DNA of 64,000 bases, taken from positions 1 to 64,000 of the forward strand of contig NW_026647291.1 of the NCBI RefSeq assembly GCF_950295315.1. Reading direction: 5' to 3'. This document shows positions 36,684 to 49,291 of this stretch, piece by piece. Within the stretch, counting starts at the first letter, position 1; the number at the start of each line of letters is the position of its first letter. The stretch is from Erinaceus europaeus. Taxonomy: Eukaryota > Chordata > Mammalia > Eulipotyphla > Erinaceidae. The notes under the pieces were generated by a model that was not told where the DNA came from, did not search any database, and saw only the letters and a program-made list of their open reading frames with translations. Both the position numbers and the translations under genes were made by a program.

Positions 36684-36918
36684 TACTACAACTGCTACTG
36701 CACTGTTTTTGACAGTGACATCCAATGCACAATGGATTAGTATTGCATGGCGCTAGAGAATGTTCACTATTTAACCTACAATGTTTTTAACCTCACAAAT
36801 ATTTATTCTGTTCTTTCTTGGGGGATGAATGGTTTACAGTCAACAGTTCCATATAATAGTGGGCACGGGGGGGTAATTTTTCCCACTACCCCTGTATTTC
36901 TGTACATCCTTTGTAACT

Positions 36919-37075
36919 TTCTTATTGAGGAGAAGCAAACAGTCATAAATTGAGAGAGCAGGGCCCAAGCAGGAAGAGAGACAGAGAGACATCTGCAGCT
37001 CTGATTTGTCACTAGCCCAGCTTTACCCTAGCTGGGTAAGTGTGACCAGGGGCTCAAAACAGGGTCCTGGGATTC
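36919..37075 (+). repeat. SINE fragment, unit 5
   Basis: Copy of the 4724-4880 element. Confidence 0.65.
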
Positions 37076-37572
37076 CACATAGTTCCCTGGCAGCTCCACC
37101 AGCTGTTCCTCCAACCCATGCTCCCTTCGTTGTCCATGTAACTATCGATCTGCTCTAGGCATTTCTCACCTTCATATGCCAGACACTTAACACTTCTCCC
37201 TTCCACCCATGAAACTTTGACCTTTTGCTAGGGTGCAAAACAGCAACTCCAATCCAAGTTATTTTTGGGACAAGTGTGTACGTCTCTGTGGGAAGGTGTG
37301 TGTGTGTGTGTGTGTGTAAGTGTGCATAAGTGTGTTTCAGTTAAGATTACCGCTGTTGTTTCTTTATTCCTGACACAGGGACTTAGGAACTGGGTTGTGT
37401 TATGACAAAGGAAGTTTCCACTGCACAAGTGGTTTTTCAAGTATGAATTGGCACAGTGGATTGTGGACTCTGTTGTGCATTCTCCCAGGTGGTCCTCAGA
37501 TGGGTTCTTTCCTTTGCTATTCCCATGCTGTGTGTAATTTTCTGGGTAGACTCAAAGAGGAGTGGCATGGGG

Positions 37573-37860
37573 AGCTCAGCTGCATTCTGCTGTATGTCCA
37601 CAAGGTGGCGGCAAAGACCATAGTTGAGTGTAGTGATTCTGTGGAATGAGGAGAACTCTAGGAATTGTGGCCCGTGGACAGCAGGGTTGAAATTGACGTA
37701 GAGTGCCCTAGACATCTGTTCTTTCCTGTGGGGTGGGGGGATCCCCCATTTGGCTTTGCAAGTGGAAGGGGTTTCTCTCTTTGCCTGGGATGACTCTACT
37801 GGGAGCTTGTGAATCCCTGTGCTCAGCTGCATTCTGCTGGGTGTCCACAAGAGGGCAGCA
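37573..37860 (+). promoter_or_regulatory. Paired CTCF-type motifs, unit 5
   Basis: Cores at 37598-37611 and 37845-37858, with the same sequence, orientation and spacing as unit 1. Confidence 0.7.
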
Positions 37861-38082
37861 CCAGGGCGGGACTAAGGCTCCATGGGGCAAGTGCCCTGAG
37901 GCACTGGGCTAGGAGAGTGGCGACAGTGTTTCTGGGTGTGCCCCAAGAGCATGGCCAGCCTAGCGCAGGCAGGCAGTGTCCTAAGGACGGGCCCAGACAG
38001 GAGCTGTGGGGGTCGTGTTTGCAGAAACAGGGCCTTCAGAGGATGGCAGAAAGTCCCCGGGGGCGGGCCTCAGAGCCCGTGC

Positions 38083-38796
38083 CCAATGAGCCTGAGGGGA
38101 GGGCCCAGTGGGTATTCGTAGAGACAGCTGGCCAATCAGAGAGGAGGAACGTCACCCTCAGGGGCGTGAAGCAAGAGCTGGCCAATGAGAACAGAGGAGG
38201 AGTTGCGTGGGCGGGCCTCAGAGAGCAGCCCACCAATGAGAGCCTGGGTGCTGGCTCTGGGTGGGCGTACCCCTGGAGGTCAGCCAATCAGGGTCCAGCG
38301 GAAGTGCCTGGGGGGCGGGCCCTCGGGAGGCTGTCCAATGAGCGCCTGGGGCGGGCCTCGTGGGCGGAGCCCAGGAGGCTGGCCAATCATGGGGCAAGGG
38401 CGGTGACCTTCCTGGGCGTGCCTTAGGAACTGGCCTATCAGAGGGCGCCCCTCAGACAGCAGCCCGCCAATGGGAGCCAAGAGAAGGCTGGCTGGGGGCG
38501 TGTCCCTGGGACACCAGGCCAATCAGAGTCGAGCGGAAGTGGCTGGTGGGCGGGCCTTCCGGAGGCTGCCCAATCAGCGTGCTGCAGGGCCGTGTGGGCG
38601 GTGCTCAAGGCCGCTGGCCAATCACTGACTAGGGGCCCGGACCCTCCTGGGCGTGTCCAAGCACACTGGCCAATGAGATTGCTGGTGGGGTTCTGGGCGT
38701 GGCCTAGGCCTCTGGCCTATCAGAGCCTGGCTGGCGCCCTGTGAGCGGGCCTTCTGAAGGAATCCCGCCAATGGGAGCTCAGAGCTGGCCTTAAAA
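38083..38796 (+). promoter_or_regulatory. CCAAT/GC-box minisatellite promoter, unit 5
   Basis: Same CCAAT series, ending in TTAAAA at 38791-38796. The last GC box reads 'gtgagcgggcc', as in units 3 and 4. Confidence 0.75.
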
Positions 38797-38908
38797 GGCT
38801 GGGCGTGCTTCCAGGAAATGCGAAGCAGGGTTCAGCCCAGGGCCCTGCCTTGCAGAAGCTGTCCAGTGCGCATGTGTATAACTCCGTTTGTGCCTGTGCC
38901 TCTGTGGA

Positions 38909-38946
<38 letters not shown>

Positions 38947-41506
38947 TGAGGGAGGGAGAGAGAGAGAGAACAACAGAATCACTGTGGCACAGGTGATTTT
39001 GTGCAAAACACTTGGCACATTCTGATTTACAGCTCAATATTGACACCAGGGCAGCTCTCCTTGGCCCTTGGTCACTTTTCTTCTTTTCAGATGTAAAGAC
39101 ACTGAAGAGGGAGAGGTTTTTGCCCTGAGGCTTGCACTGGGAACTAGCAGCTGCCCTGTTTGTGTTGCCAGACTAGGAAACCTGTGGTGCCTGTCCATGT
39201 GGAGAGTCTCCTGGATGAGTTCCTTCTCGAGCCTTTTTCGCTCGGTCCCGTTGGAGCTGCATATAGCTAATGATTTGGAGATTTTATTCCTTTGGACAAT
39301 TCTTTTCCTGATGCAAAGTTTCTCTCCAGGTTTTAGCAATCAATTGTGTGAATGTCACATCGAATCCATTGTAGAAAATGACTACATCAGTGTCTCTCTC
39401 TCTCTTTCTCTCTCTCTCTCTATCTCTCTCTCTCTATATATATATGTATGTAACATGTAGAGGTCAGAAAATATTTTTTAGCTAGAGACCTGCACAGCTC
39501 TGGATTAGGGTAGCAATGTGGATACACCTGGCCCTTCTGAGCCACAGTCATGAGAGACATCTCACAGAGCCATATCGTATATCACTCTACAAATCTCTCT
39601 CAGCACAAACTACCACTGCCAAATCATCTACTTCCCTCTTGCTCTTTTTGTCCACCGAGTCTTATCCCAAAACTGTAAATCAAAGAAGAAATAGACATAG
39701 TGCAGTTCCCTGCACACAGGACAGGCTGAGGCTGGACCAGGGAGATGCAATACGCCAGCCTGCATCTTGGCTGGAGCATCACTATGCTTACTTCGAATTT
39801 GGAGAGGCGAGGGCAGTTTTGGAGAGTGGGCTGCCGGCCAAGGGTTGCTTCTCAGAGTGGCTAAGACCTAGATGTTCTAAGTGTTACCTTTCCTCACAAA
39901 CATAAAATAGCAATGCCACTTGTAAGAAGTATGCATGGGCATGGAGGGTTTGTCTTCCGTGCTCTGGCACTGATCAACACAGGGCCAGAATTTCAGTCCT
40001 TGTCTGTCTCTGTCATTCTGTCTCTCTGACTGTCTCTACGTGCCTTCTTCACTGGGCCCTTACTGGAAGTCAGTGCATGCATCGTGAACTCAGCCTTCCT
40101 GGTGTTGAAATTTTCCTTTCTTTGCCCTTTGGATTATTTAGTCTCCTGCACATGGTGTAGTACAGAGGGGAACTGCGGAGACAGCGTTGCTGCTGCAGGT
40201 TCCAGGCATATGTCCATCTCCAGCTGCAGCTGTCCAGGCCCTCTGTGCTTGACTGCCATTCTGCAGGGCCCTGAGGCTGACACTCAGCCTCAATGCAGCC
40301 CTCCTCACCTTCCTGCACAGCATCCTTGTCCTTATTCCATGAGAGCCCCGGTCAAGGGAAGTGAAACTCGATCCCCCTGGCACACACACTGTGCTTTCCC
40401 TCTATTAAGCCAAATGGATAGGATCTGTGGTACTGATGGCCACACCAGTGTCCAGATTTTTCCATGCAAAACGGAAGCTTCCAGTGTTCAGAAAGAGGGT
40501 GTTTTGATGGCTGAGAAATGTCTTTTCCAAGTGCCTCATGGTGTTTCAAATCCCTTTGAAACCTGAAGTTCTTTCTTGTATCTAGGGAATATTTTCACCA
40601 CTGGCCAGAAGGGCCGCCCAACGAGGAGCACAGCTATCCAGGGGTCAGGAGGTCTTCCAGCCTGCTAGCTCCTGGAGGGATTCCTGAGTATGTCCTCAGG
40701 GCCCAAGTGTAAAAGGTGTTTCCAATTGCCTTGATTAGCAGCAGCCAGGCCCTCAGGTGAGGGGCGGGGCTGTGATCTTGACTGGAAGCCCCTAATTTGG
40801 CCAATGGAGGCATCCATCTTTTTTTGTCTGTCCATAGCAAGGGCCCGGGGAGTTTGTGCTTCCTGCAAACAGAGCGACATTGTATGGGACACTCATGCAA
40901 GCCTACTTCTGGGAATCTCTCAGAGTGTGATGTGTGGACACCAGGAAGCATGAGCAGGGATGTGAGGCCACAGGAGCAATTGCCTTAGCCGGACCCAAAG
41001 GGTAGGTGTAAGGGGCCGGGTTCATCCACTATTGTTTGGTTCAACACACTTCCCATCTATGTGGAAACACAGCCCTTTCTGGGTACTTTCTGGGCTTGTA
41101 ATCTGCTGCCCTGAGCAGTGGACTGAGAGCCTGGAGGCTGAGTAGGCAGCCAAACGTGACTGGACAGGCTCAAGCCCCTGAATTCTGAGGGGTGCCCCAG
41201 CTTCCCCCATTGGCAGTGTTTGGATCATAGTGAGGCATGGCATTGATTCGGAACTCAGGAGAGTGAGACATGAGAGTCCCTTTGCATATGCATTCTTGCT
41301 TAGCCACAATCTGGGCTAGCTGGCTTGCCCTGACCAGATAGGTTCTCTGTACATAAGTTGCAGGAGAGGCTGGCTCCCTTGCCACCCATGCTCTGAGACT
41401 ACTACAGGTGATCTCTGAGCACACACAGACACACACAAACAGACAGACAGACAGACACACACACACACACACACACACACATTACTGTCAGGTTGGTAGT
41501 AGAGCC

Positions 41507-44482
41507 TATGGTGAAGGCTGGGGCTGTCTGGGGTCTGTGGGCATGAGAGCTGCTGCCTTACAATCTCTACAAGCCAGGTTTGAACCTGTCATCAATGAAC
41601 ACAGTGTAGGAGGTTTTTGAATTCTGGTCTCTTTCCAACTCATCTATTTCTCTTCTCGCCTTCTCTATCTCTAACTCTCACATGCTCTCACACACTCTGT
41701 CTTCACTCATTAATATTTTACTTAGATTCTTATTTTACTGACAGGCCCAGATAGACAAAGAGAGTTACCAGAGCACTGCTGAGCTCTGGCTTGTTGTGTT
41801 GGCGATTTCACCTAGGCTACTGGAGCCTCAGTTTGTAAGTCTTTCTGACACAAGCCATATTCTGTCTCCTCATTTCCATGCCAGTATCACTCAGAGTTTA
41901 TAATAAAGATATACATACATGTATATATGTACATATAGATTTATATATCTGTCATTTTTAGAATGTTCGACCTATGTATTTGACCTTCTTTCAGAATTAC
42001 CACATTTATAACAGCCTAGTTTTTCTGAAATAATTGGCCATATAGCTGGAGCAGGATTCAATACAATTATAAATAATAGAACCTTCCAGTAGCATTTCTA
42101 ATCGTGTTTCTATTAGCATCCTTATTGTAATTATCATGGCCCAGATCTTCCCTCCTTTTTCTAGTGTAAGCTTCAATACGTATGTGTTTGTTTTCTTTCT
42201 CCGGAAATCTTAATGTCCCTGGACCCTGAAGTGTTAGGGAATTTTTGAAGCAGCCCTCTGTTTCTCAGCAGATGGTTTCTATGTTTCTGCTGTCATCAGG
42301 TCTTCTTGTGGTTTTTGTCTTTATTTATTTTTATTGTTTCAAGTCCTCCCAGATCATCCCCATTTATTTGCATATTTATTTATTTAGTCAGGTATCACAT
42401 GTGGCATCATTTCTTCTGCTTGAGAGATTTTCTCTTATAACTGAAGGGAACTTTTGATGCACAATACATTTCCTGGGGCAAATACTACACACATATGGTG
42501 AAGGCTTGGGTTGTCTGGGGTCTGTGGGCATTAGAGCTGCTGCGTGACAATCTCTACAACCCAGGTTTGAACCTGTCATGAATGAACACAGCCTAGGGGG
42601 TTTTTGACTTCTGGTCTATTTCCAACTCTTCTATTTCTCTTCTCGCCATCTCTGTCTCTGACTCTCACAGGCTCTCTCTCACTCTGTCTGAACTCAGGAA
42701 TATTTTACTTATATCCTTATTTTATTGACAGGCCCAGATATACAAAGAGAGTGGCCAGAGCACTGCTGAGCTCTGGCTGGTTTTGTTTGTGATTTCACCT
42801 AGGCTACTGGAGCCTCTGATTGGTAAGTCTCTCTGACTTAAGCCATATTCTGTCTCCTCATATCCATGGCAGTATCTCTCAGACTTTATAATAAAGATAT
42901 ACATCCATATACATATATAAATATACATATATATCTCTGTCATTTTTAGAATTGTCAACCTATGTAATTGATCTTAATCAGAATTCACACATTTACAACA
43001 GGTTCCTTTTTCCCTACTAATTGGCCACATAGTTGGAGCAGGATTCAATACAATTATAAATAATAGAACCTTCCAGTAGCATTTCTAATAGCATTTCTAT
43101 CAGCATCCTTATTTTAATTATCATAGTACAGAACTTGCCTCCTTTCTCTAGTGTAAGCTTCAATACATATGAGTTTCTTTTCATTCTCCCGAAATCTTAA
43201 TTTCCCTGGACTCTGAAGGGTCTCGGAACTTTTGAAGCAGCCCTTGATTCACAGCAGATGGTTTGTATGTTTCTGCTGTCATCAGGTCTTCTTGTGCTTT
43301 TTGTTTTTATTTTTCATTTGTTTCAAATCCTCCTAGATAACCCCCATTTACTTGCATATTTATTTATTTATTTATTTATTTATTTGGTTCTATATTACAT
43401 GAGGGGTCCATTCTTCTGCTTGATAGATTTTTCTCTTATAATTGAAGGGAAGTTTACACTCACAATACATATCCTGTCGTAAATACTACACACATATGGT
43501 GAAGGGTGGGGTTGTCTGGGGTCTGTGGACAGGAGACTGATGCCTTACAATCTCGACAACCCAGGTTTGAACCTGTCATGTATGAACACAGAGTGGGAGC
43601 TTTTGGACTTCTGGTCTCTTTCCAACTCTTCTATTTCTCTTCTTGCCTTCTCTGTCTCTGACTCTCACAGGCTCTCACTCACTCTGTCTGCACTCATTAA
43701 TATTTTACTTTTATATTATTTGACTGACAGGCCCAGATATACAAAGCGAGTCACCAGGCCCCGGCTGAGCTCTGGATTGTTTTGTTGGCGATTTCACCTA
43801 GGTTTCTGGAGCCTCAGCTTTGTAAGTCTCTCTGGCACAAGCCATACTCTGTCTCCTCATAGCCATGCCAGTATCCCTCATAGTTGATAATAAAGATACA
43901 CATACATATATGTACATATACATATATATATATATCAGACATTTTTAGAATTGTTGACCTTTTTATTTGATCTGAATGCAGAATTACCGCATTTATAATA
44001 GCCTCCTTATTCATAAATAATTGGTCACATAGTTGGAGCAGGATTCACTACAATTATAAATTATAAACTTTCCAGGAGCATTTCCAATAGCCTTTCTATC
44101 AGTATCCTTATTGTAATTATCATAGCACAGAACTTGCCTCCATTTTCTAGTGTAAGCTTCAAATCGTATGCGTTTCTTTTCATTCACGGAATTCGTAATT
44201 TGCCTGGACCCTGTGTGTCAGGGAATTTTTGAAGCAGCCCTCTATTTCTCAGCAGACGTTTTCTATATTTCTGCTGTCATCAGGTCTTCCTGTGGTGTTT
44301 GTTTTTATTTTTTATTTTTTTCAAATCCTCTTAGATCATTCCCATTTATTTGCATATTTATTTATTTATTTATTTTGTCCGATATCACATGAGGGGTCAT
44401 TTCTTCTGCCTGATAGATTTTCTCTTATAATTGAAGGGAACTTTTGACACACAATACATTTCCTTTTGCAGATACTACACAC
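41507..44482 (+). repeat. Triple AT-rich module array, unit 6 (modules at 41507, 42494, 43495)
   Basis: Same three modules as in unit 1. 'cctcccagatc' near 42345 is shared with unit 8 only. Confidence 0.92.
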
Positions 44483-44717
44483 TACTACAACTGCTACTGC
44501 ACTGTTTTTGACAGTGACATCCAATGCACAATGGATTAGTATTGCATGGCGCTAGAGAATGTTCACTATTTAACCTACAATGTTTTTAACCTCACAAATA
44601 TTTATTCTGTTCTTTCTTGGGGGATGAATGGTTTACAGTCAACAGTTCCATATAATAGTGGGCACGGGGGGGTAATTTTTCCCACTACCCCTGTATTTCT
44701 GTACATCCTTTGTAACT

Positions 44718-44874
44718 TTCTTATTGAGGAGAAGCAAACAGTCATAAATTGAGAGAGCAGGGCCCAAGCAGGAAGAGAGACAGAGAGACATCTGCAGCTC
44801 TGATTTGTCACTAGCCCAGCTTTACCCTAGCTGGGTAAGTGTGACCAGGGGCTCAAAACAGGGTCCTGGGATTC
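44718..44874 (+). repeat. SINE fragment, unit 6
   Basis: Copy of the 4724-4880 element. Confidence 0.65.
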
Positions 44875-45371
44875 CACATAGTTCCCTGGCAGCTCCACCA
44901 GCTGTTCCTCCAACCCATGCTCCCTTCGTTGTCCATGTAACTATCGATCTGCTCTAGGCATTTCTCACCTTCATATGCCAGACACTTAACACTTCTCCCT
45001 TCCACCCATGAAACTTTGACCTTTTGCTAGGGTGCAAAACAGCAACTCCAATCCAAGTTATTTTTGGGACAAGTGTGTACGTCTCTGTGGGAAGGTGTGT
45101 GTGTGTGTGTGTGTGTAAGTGTGCATAAGTGTGTTTCAGTTAAGATTACCGCTGTTGTTTCTTTATTCCTGACACAGGGACTTAGGAACTGGGTTGTGTT
45201 ATGACAAAGGAAGTTTCCACTGCACAAGTGGTTTTTCAAGTATGAATTGGCACAGTGGATTGTGGACTCTGTTGTGCATTCTCCCAGGTGGTCCTCAGAT
45301 GGGTTCTTTCCTTTGCTATTCCCATGCTGTGTGTAATTTTCTGGGTAGACTCAAAGAGGAGTGGCATGGGG

Positions 45372-45659
45372 AGCTCAGCTGCATTCTGCTGTATGTCCAC
45401 AAGGTGGCGGCAAAGACCATAGTTGAGTGTAGTGATTCTGTGGAATGAGGAGAACTCTAGGAATTGTGGCCCGTGGACAGCAGGGTTGAAATTGACGTAG
45501 AGTGCCCTAGACATCTGTTCTTTCCTGTGGGGTGGGGGGATCCCCCATTTGGCTTTGCAAGTGGAAGGGGTTTCTCTCTTTGCCTGGGATGACTCTACTG
45601 GGAGCTTGTGAATCCCTGTGCTCAGCTGCATTCTGCTGGGTGTCCACAAGAGGGCAGCA
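45372..45659 (+). promoter_or_regulatory. Paired CTCF-type motifs, unit 6
   Basis: Cores at 45397-45410 and 45644-45657, with the same sequence, orientation and spacing as unit 1. Confidence 0.7.
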
Positions 45660-45881
45660 CCAGGGCGGGACTAAGGCTCCATGGGGCAAGTGCCCTGAGG
45701 CACTGGGCTAGGAGAGTGGCGACAGTGTTTCTGGGTGTGCCCCAAGAGCATGGCCAGCCTAGCGCAGGCAGGCAGTGTCCTAAGGACGGGCCCAGACAGG
45801 AGCTGTGGGGGTCGTGTTTGCAGAAACAGGGCCTTCAGAGGATGGCAGAAAGTCCCCGGGGGCGGGCCTCAGAGCCCGTGC

Positions 45882-46595
45882 CCAATGAGCCTGAGGGGAG
45901 GGCCCAGTGGGTATTCGTAGAGACAGCTGGCCAATCAGAGAGGAGGAACGTCACCCTCAGGGGCGTGAAGCAAGAGCTGGCCAATGAGAACAGAGGAGGA
46001 GTTGCGTGGGCGGGCCTCAGAGAGCAGCCCACCAATGAGAGCCTGGGTGCTGGCTCTGGGTGGGCGTACCCCTGGAGGTCAGCCAATCAGGGTCCAGCGG
46101 AAGTGCCTGGGGGGCGGGCCCTCGGGAGGCTGTCCAATGAGCGCCTGGGGCGGGCCTCGTGGGCGGAGCCCAGGAGGCTGGCCAATCATGGGGCAAGGGC
46201 GGTGACCTTCCTGGGCGTGCCTTAGGAACTGGCCTATCAGAGGGCGCCCCTCAGACAGCAGCCCGCCAATGGGAGCCAAGAGAAGGCTGGCTGGGGGCGT
46301 GTCCCTGGGACACCAGGCCAATCAGAGTCGAGCGGAAGTGGCTGGTGGGCGGGCCTTCCGGAGGCTGCCCAATCAGCGTGCTGCAGGGCCGTGTGGGCGG
46401 TGCTCAAGGCCGCTGGCCAATCACTGACTAGGGGCCCGGACCCTCCTGGGCATTTCCAAGCACACTGGCCAATGAGATTGCTGGTGGGGTTCTGGGCGTG
46501 GCCTAGGCCTCTGGCCTATCAGAGCCTGGCTGGCGCCCTGTGGGCGGGCTTTCTGAAGGAATCCCGCCAATGGGAGCTCAGAGCTGGCCTTAAAA
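45882..46595 (+). promoter_or_regulatory. CCAAT/GC-box minisatellite promoter, unit 6
   Basis: Same CCAAT series, ending in TTAAAA at 46590-46595. It shares 'gggcatttcc' and 'gggctttctg' with unit 1 only. Confidence 0.75.
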
Positions 46596-49291
46596 GGCTG
46601 GGCGTGCTTCCAGGAAATGCGAAGCAGGGTTCAGCCCAGGGCCCTGCCTTGCAGAAGCTGTCCAGTGCGCATGTGTATAACTCCGTTTGTGCCTGTGCCT
46701 CTGTGGATTTGTGTGTGTGTGTGTGTGTCTGAGGGAGGGAGAGAGAGAGAGAACAACAGAATCACTGTGGCACAGGTGATTTTGTGCAAAACACTTGGCA
46801 CATTCTGATTTACAGCTCAATATTGACACCAGGGCAGCTCTCCTTGGCCCTTGGTCACTTTTCTTCTTTTCAGATGTAAAGACACTGAAGAGGGAGAGGT
46901 TTTTGCCCTGAGGCTTGCACTGGGAACTAGCAGCTGCCCTGTTTGTGTTGCCAGACTAGGAAACCTGTGGTGCCTGTCCATGTGGAGAGTCTCCTGGATG
47001 AGTTCCTTCTCGAGCCTTTTTCGCTCGGTCCCGTTGGAGCTGCATATAGCTAATGATTTGGAGATTTTATTCCTTTGGACAATTCTTTTCCTGATGCAAA
47101 GTTTCTCTCCAGGTTTTAGCAATCAATTGTGTGAATGTCACATCGAATCCATTGTAGAAAATGACTACATCAGTGTCTCTCTCTCTCTTTCTCTCTCTCT
47201 CTCTATCTCTCTCTCTATATATATATATGTATGTAACATGTAGAGGTCAGAAAATATTTTTTAGCTAGAGACCTGCACAGCTCTGGATTAGGGTAGCAAT
47301 GTGGATACACCTGGCCCTTCTGAGCCACAGTCATGAGAGACATCTCACAGAGCCATATCGTATATCACTCTACAAATCTCTCTCAGCACAAACTACCACT
47401 GCCAAATCATCTACTTCCCTCTTGCTCTTTTTGTCCACCGAGTCTTATCCCAAAACTGTAAATCAAAGAAGAAATAGACATAGTGCAGTTCCCTGCACAC
47501 AGGACAGGCTGAGGCTGGACCAGGGAGATGCAATACGCCAGCCTGCATCTTGGCTGGAGCATCACTATGCTTACTTCGAATTTGGAGAGGCGAGGGCAGT
47601 TTTGGAGAGTGGGCTGCCGGCCAAGGGTTGCTTCTCAGAGTGGCTAAGACCTAGATGTTCTAAGTGTTACCTTTCCTCACAAACATAAAATAGCAATGCC
47701 ACTTGTAAGAAGTATGCATGGGCATGGAGGGTTTGTCTTCCGTGCTCTGGCACTGATCAACACAGGGCCAGAATTTCAGTCCTTGTCTGTCTCTGTCATT
47801 CTGTCTCTCTGACTGTCTCTACGTGCCTTCTTCACTGGGCCCTTACTGGAAGTCAGTGCATGCATCGTGAACTCAGCCTTCCTGGTGTTGAAATTTTCCT
47901 TTCTTTGCCCTTTGGATTATTTAGTCTCCTGCACATGGTGTAGTACAGAGGGGAACTGCGGAGACAGCGTTGCTGCTGCAGGTTCCAGGCATATGTCCAT
48001 CTCCAGCTGCAGCTGTCCAGGCCCTCTGTGCTTGACTGCCATTCTGCAGGGCCCTGAGGCTGACACTCAGCCTCAATGCAGCCCTCCTCACCTTCCTGCA
48101 CAGCATCCTTGTCCTTATTCCATGAGAGCCCCGGTCAAGGGAAGTGAAACTCGATCCCCCTGGCACACACACTGTGCTTTCCCTCTATTAAGCCAAATGG
48201 AAAGGATCTGTGGTACTGATGGCCACACCAGTGTCCAGATTTTTCCATGCAAAACGGAAGCTTCCAGTGTTCAGAAAGAGGGTGTTTTGATGGCTGAGAA
48301 ATGTCTTTTCCAAGTGCCTCATGGTGTTTCAAATCCCTTTGAAACCTGAAGTTCTTTCTTGTATCTAGGGAATATTTTCACCACTGGCCAGAAGGGCCGC
48401 CCAACGAGGAGCACAGCTATCCAGGGGTCAGGAGGTCTTCCAGCCTGCTAGCTCCTGGAGGGATTCCTGAGTATGTCCTCAGGGCCCAAGTGTAAAAGGT
48501 GTTTCCAATTGCCTTGATTAGCAGCAGCCAGGCCCTCAGGTGAGGGGCGGGGCTGTGATCTTGACTGGAAGCCCCTAATTTGGCCAATGGAGGCATCCAT
48601 CTTTTTTTGTCTGTCCATAGCAAGGGCCCGGGGAGTTTGTGCTTCCTGCAAACAGAGCGACATTGTATGGGACACTCATGCAAGCCTACTTCTGGGAATC
48701 TCTCAGAGTGTGATGTGTGGACACCAGGAAGCATGAGCAGGGATGTGAGGCCACAGGAGCAATTGCCTTAGCCGGACCCAAAGGGTAGGTGTAAGGGGCC
48801 GGGTTCATCCACTATTGTTTGGTTCAACACACTTCCCATCTATGTGGAAACACAGCCCTTTCTGGGTACTTTCTGGGCTTGTAATCTGCTGCCCTGAGCA
48901 GTGGACTGAGAGCCTGGAGGCTGAGTAGGCAGCCAAACGTGACTGGACAGGCTCAAGCCCCTGAATTCTGAGGGGTGCCCCAGCTTCCCCCATTGGCAGT
49001 GTTTGGATCATAGTGAGGCATGGCATTGATTCGGAACTCAGGAGAGTGAGACATGAGAGTCCCTTTGCATATGCATTCTTGCTTAGCCACAATCTGGGCT
49101 AGCTGGCTTGCCCTGACCAGATAGGTTCTCTGTACATAAGTTGCAGGAGAGGCTGGCTCCCTTGCCACCCATGCTCTGAGACTACTACAGGTGATCTCTG
49201 AGCACACACAGACACACACAAACAGACAGACAGACAGACACACACACACACACACACACACACACATTACTGTCAGGTTGGTAGTAGAGCC

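Larger units (their letters stand above)
32188..39988 (+). repeat. Macrosatellite unit 5 (7801 bp)
   Basis: Same order of elements as unit 1 and, from markers read by eye, closest to unit 4 in its first half. It shares 'cattcacggaattc' in the third module with units 6, 7 and 8. It has one of the longer (TG)n tracts downstream of the CCAAT block (near 38911-38944). Confidence 0.97.
39989..47771 (+). repeat. Macrosatellite unit 6 (7783 bp)
   Basis: Shortest complete unit, with the same order of elements as unit 1. Its CCAAT block carries 'gggcatttcc' (near 46449) and 'gggctttctg' (near 46545), a combination otherwise seen only in unit 1. Its 3' flank keeps the 'aggtcagaaaa' form of units 3-5 rather than the 'aggtctgaaaa' of unit 1. 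Confidence 0.97.
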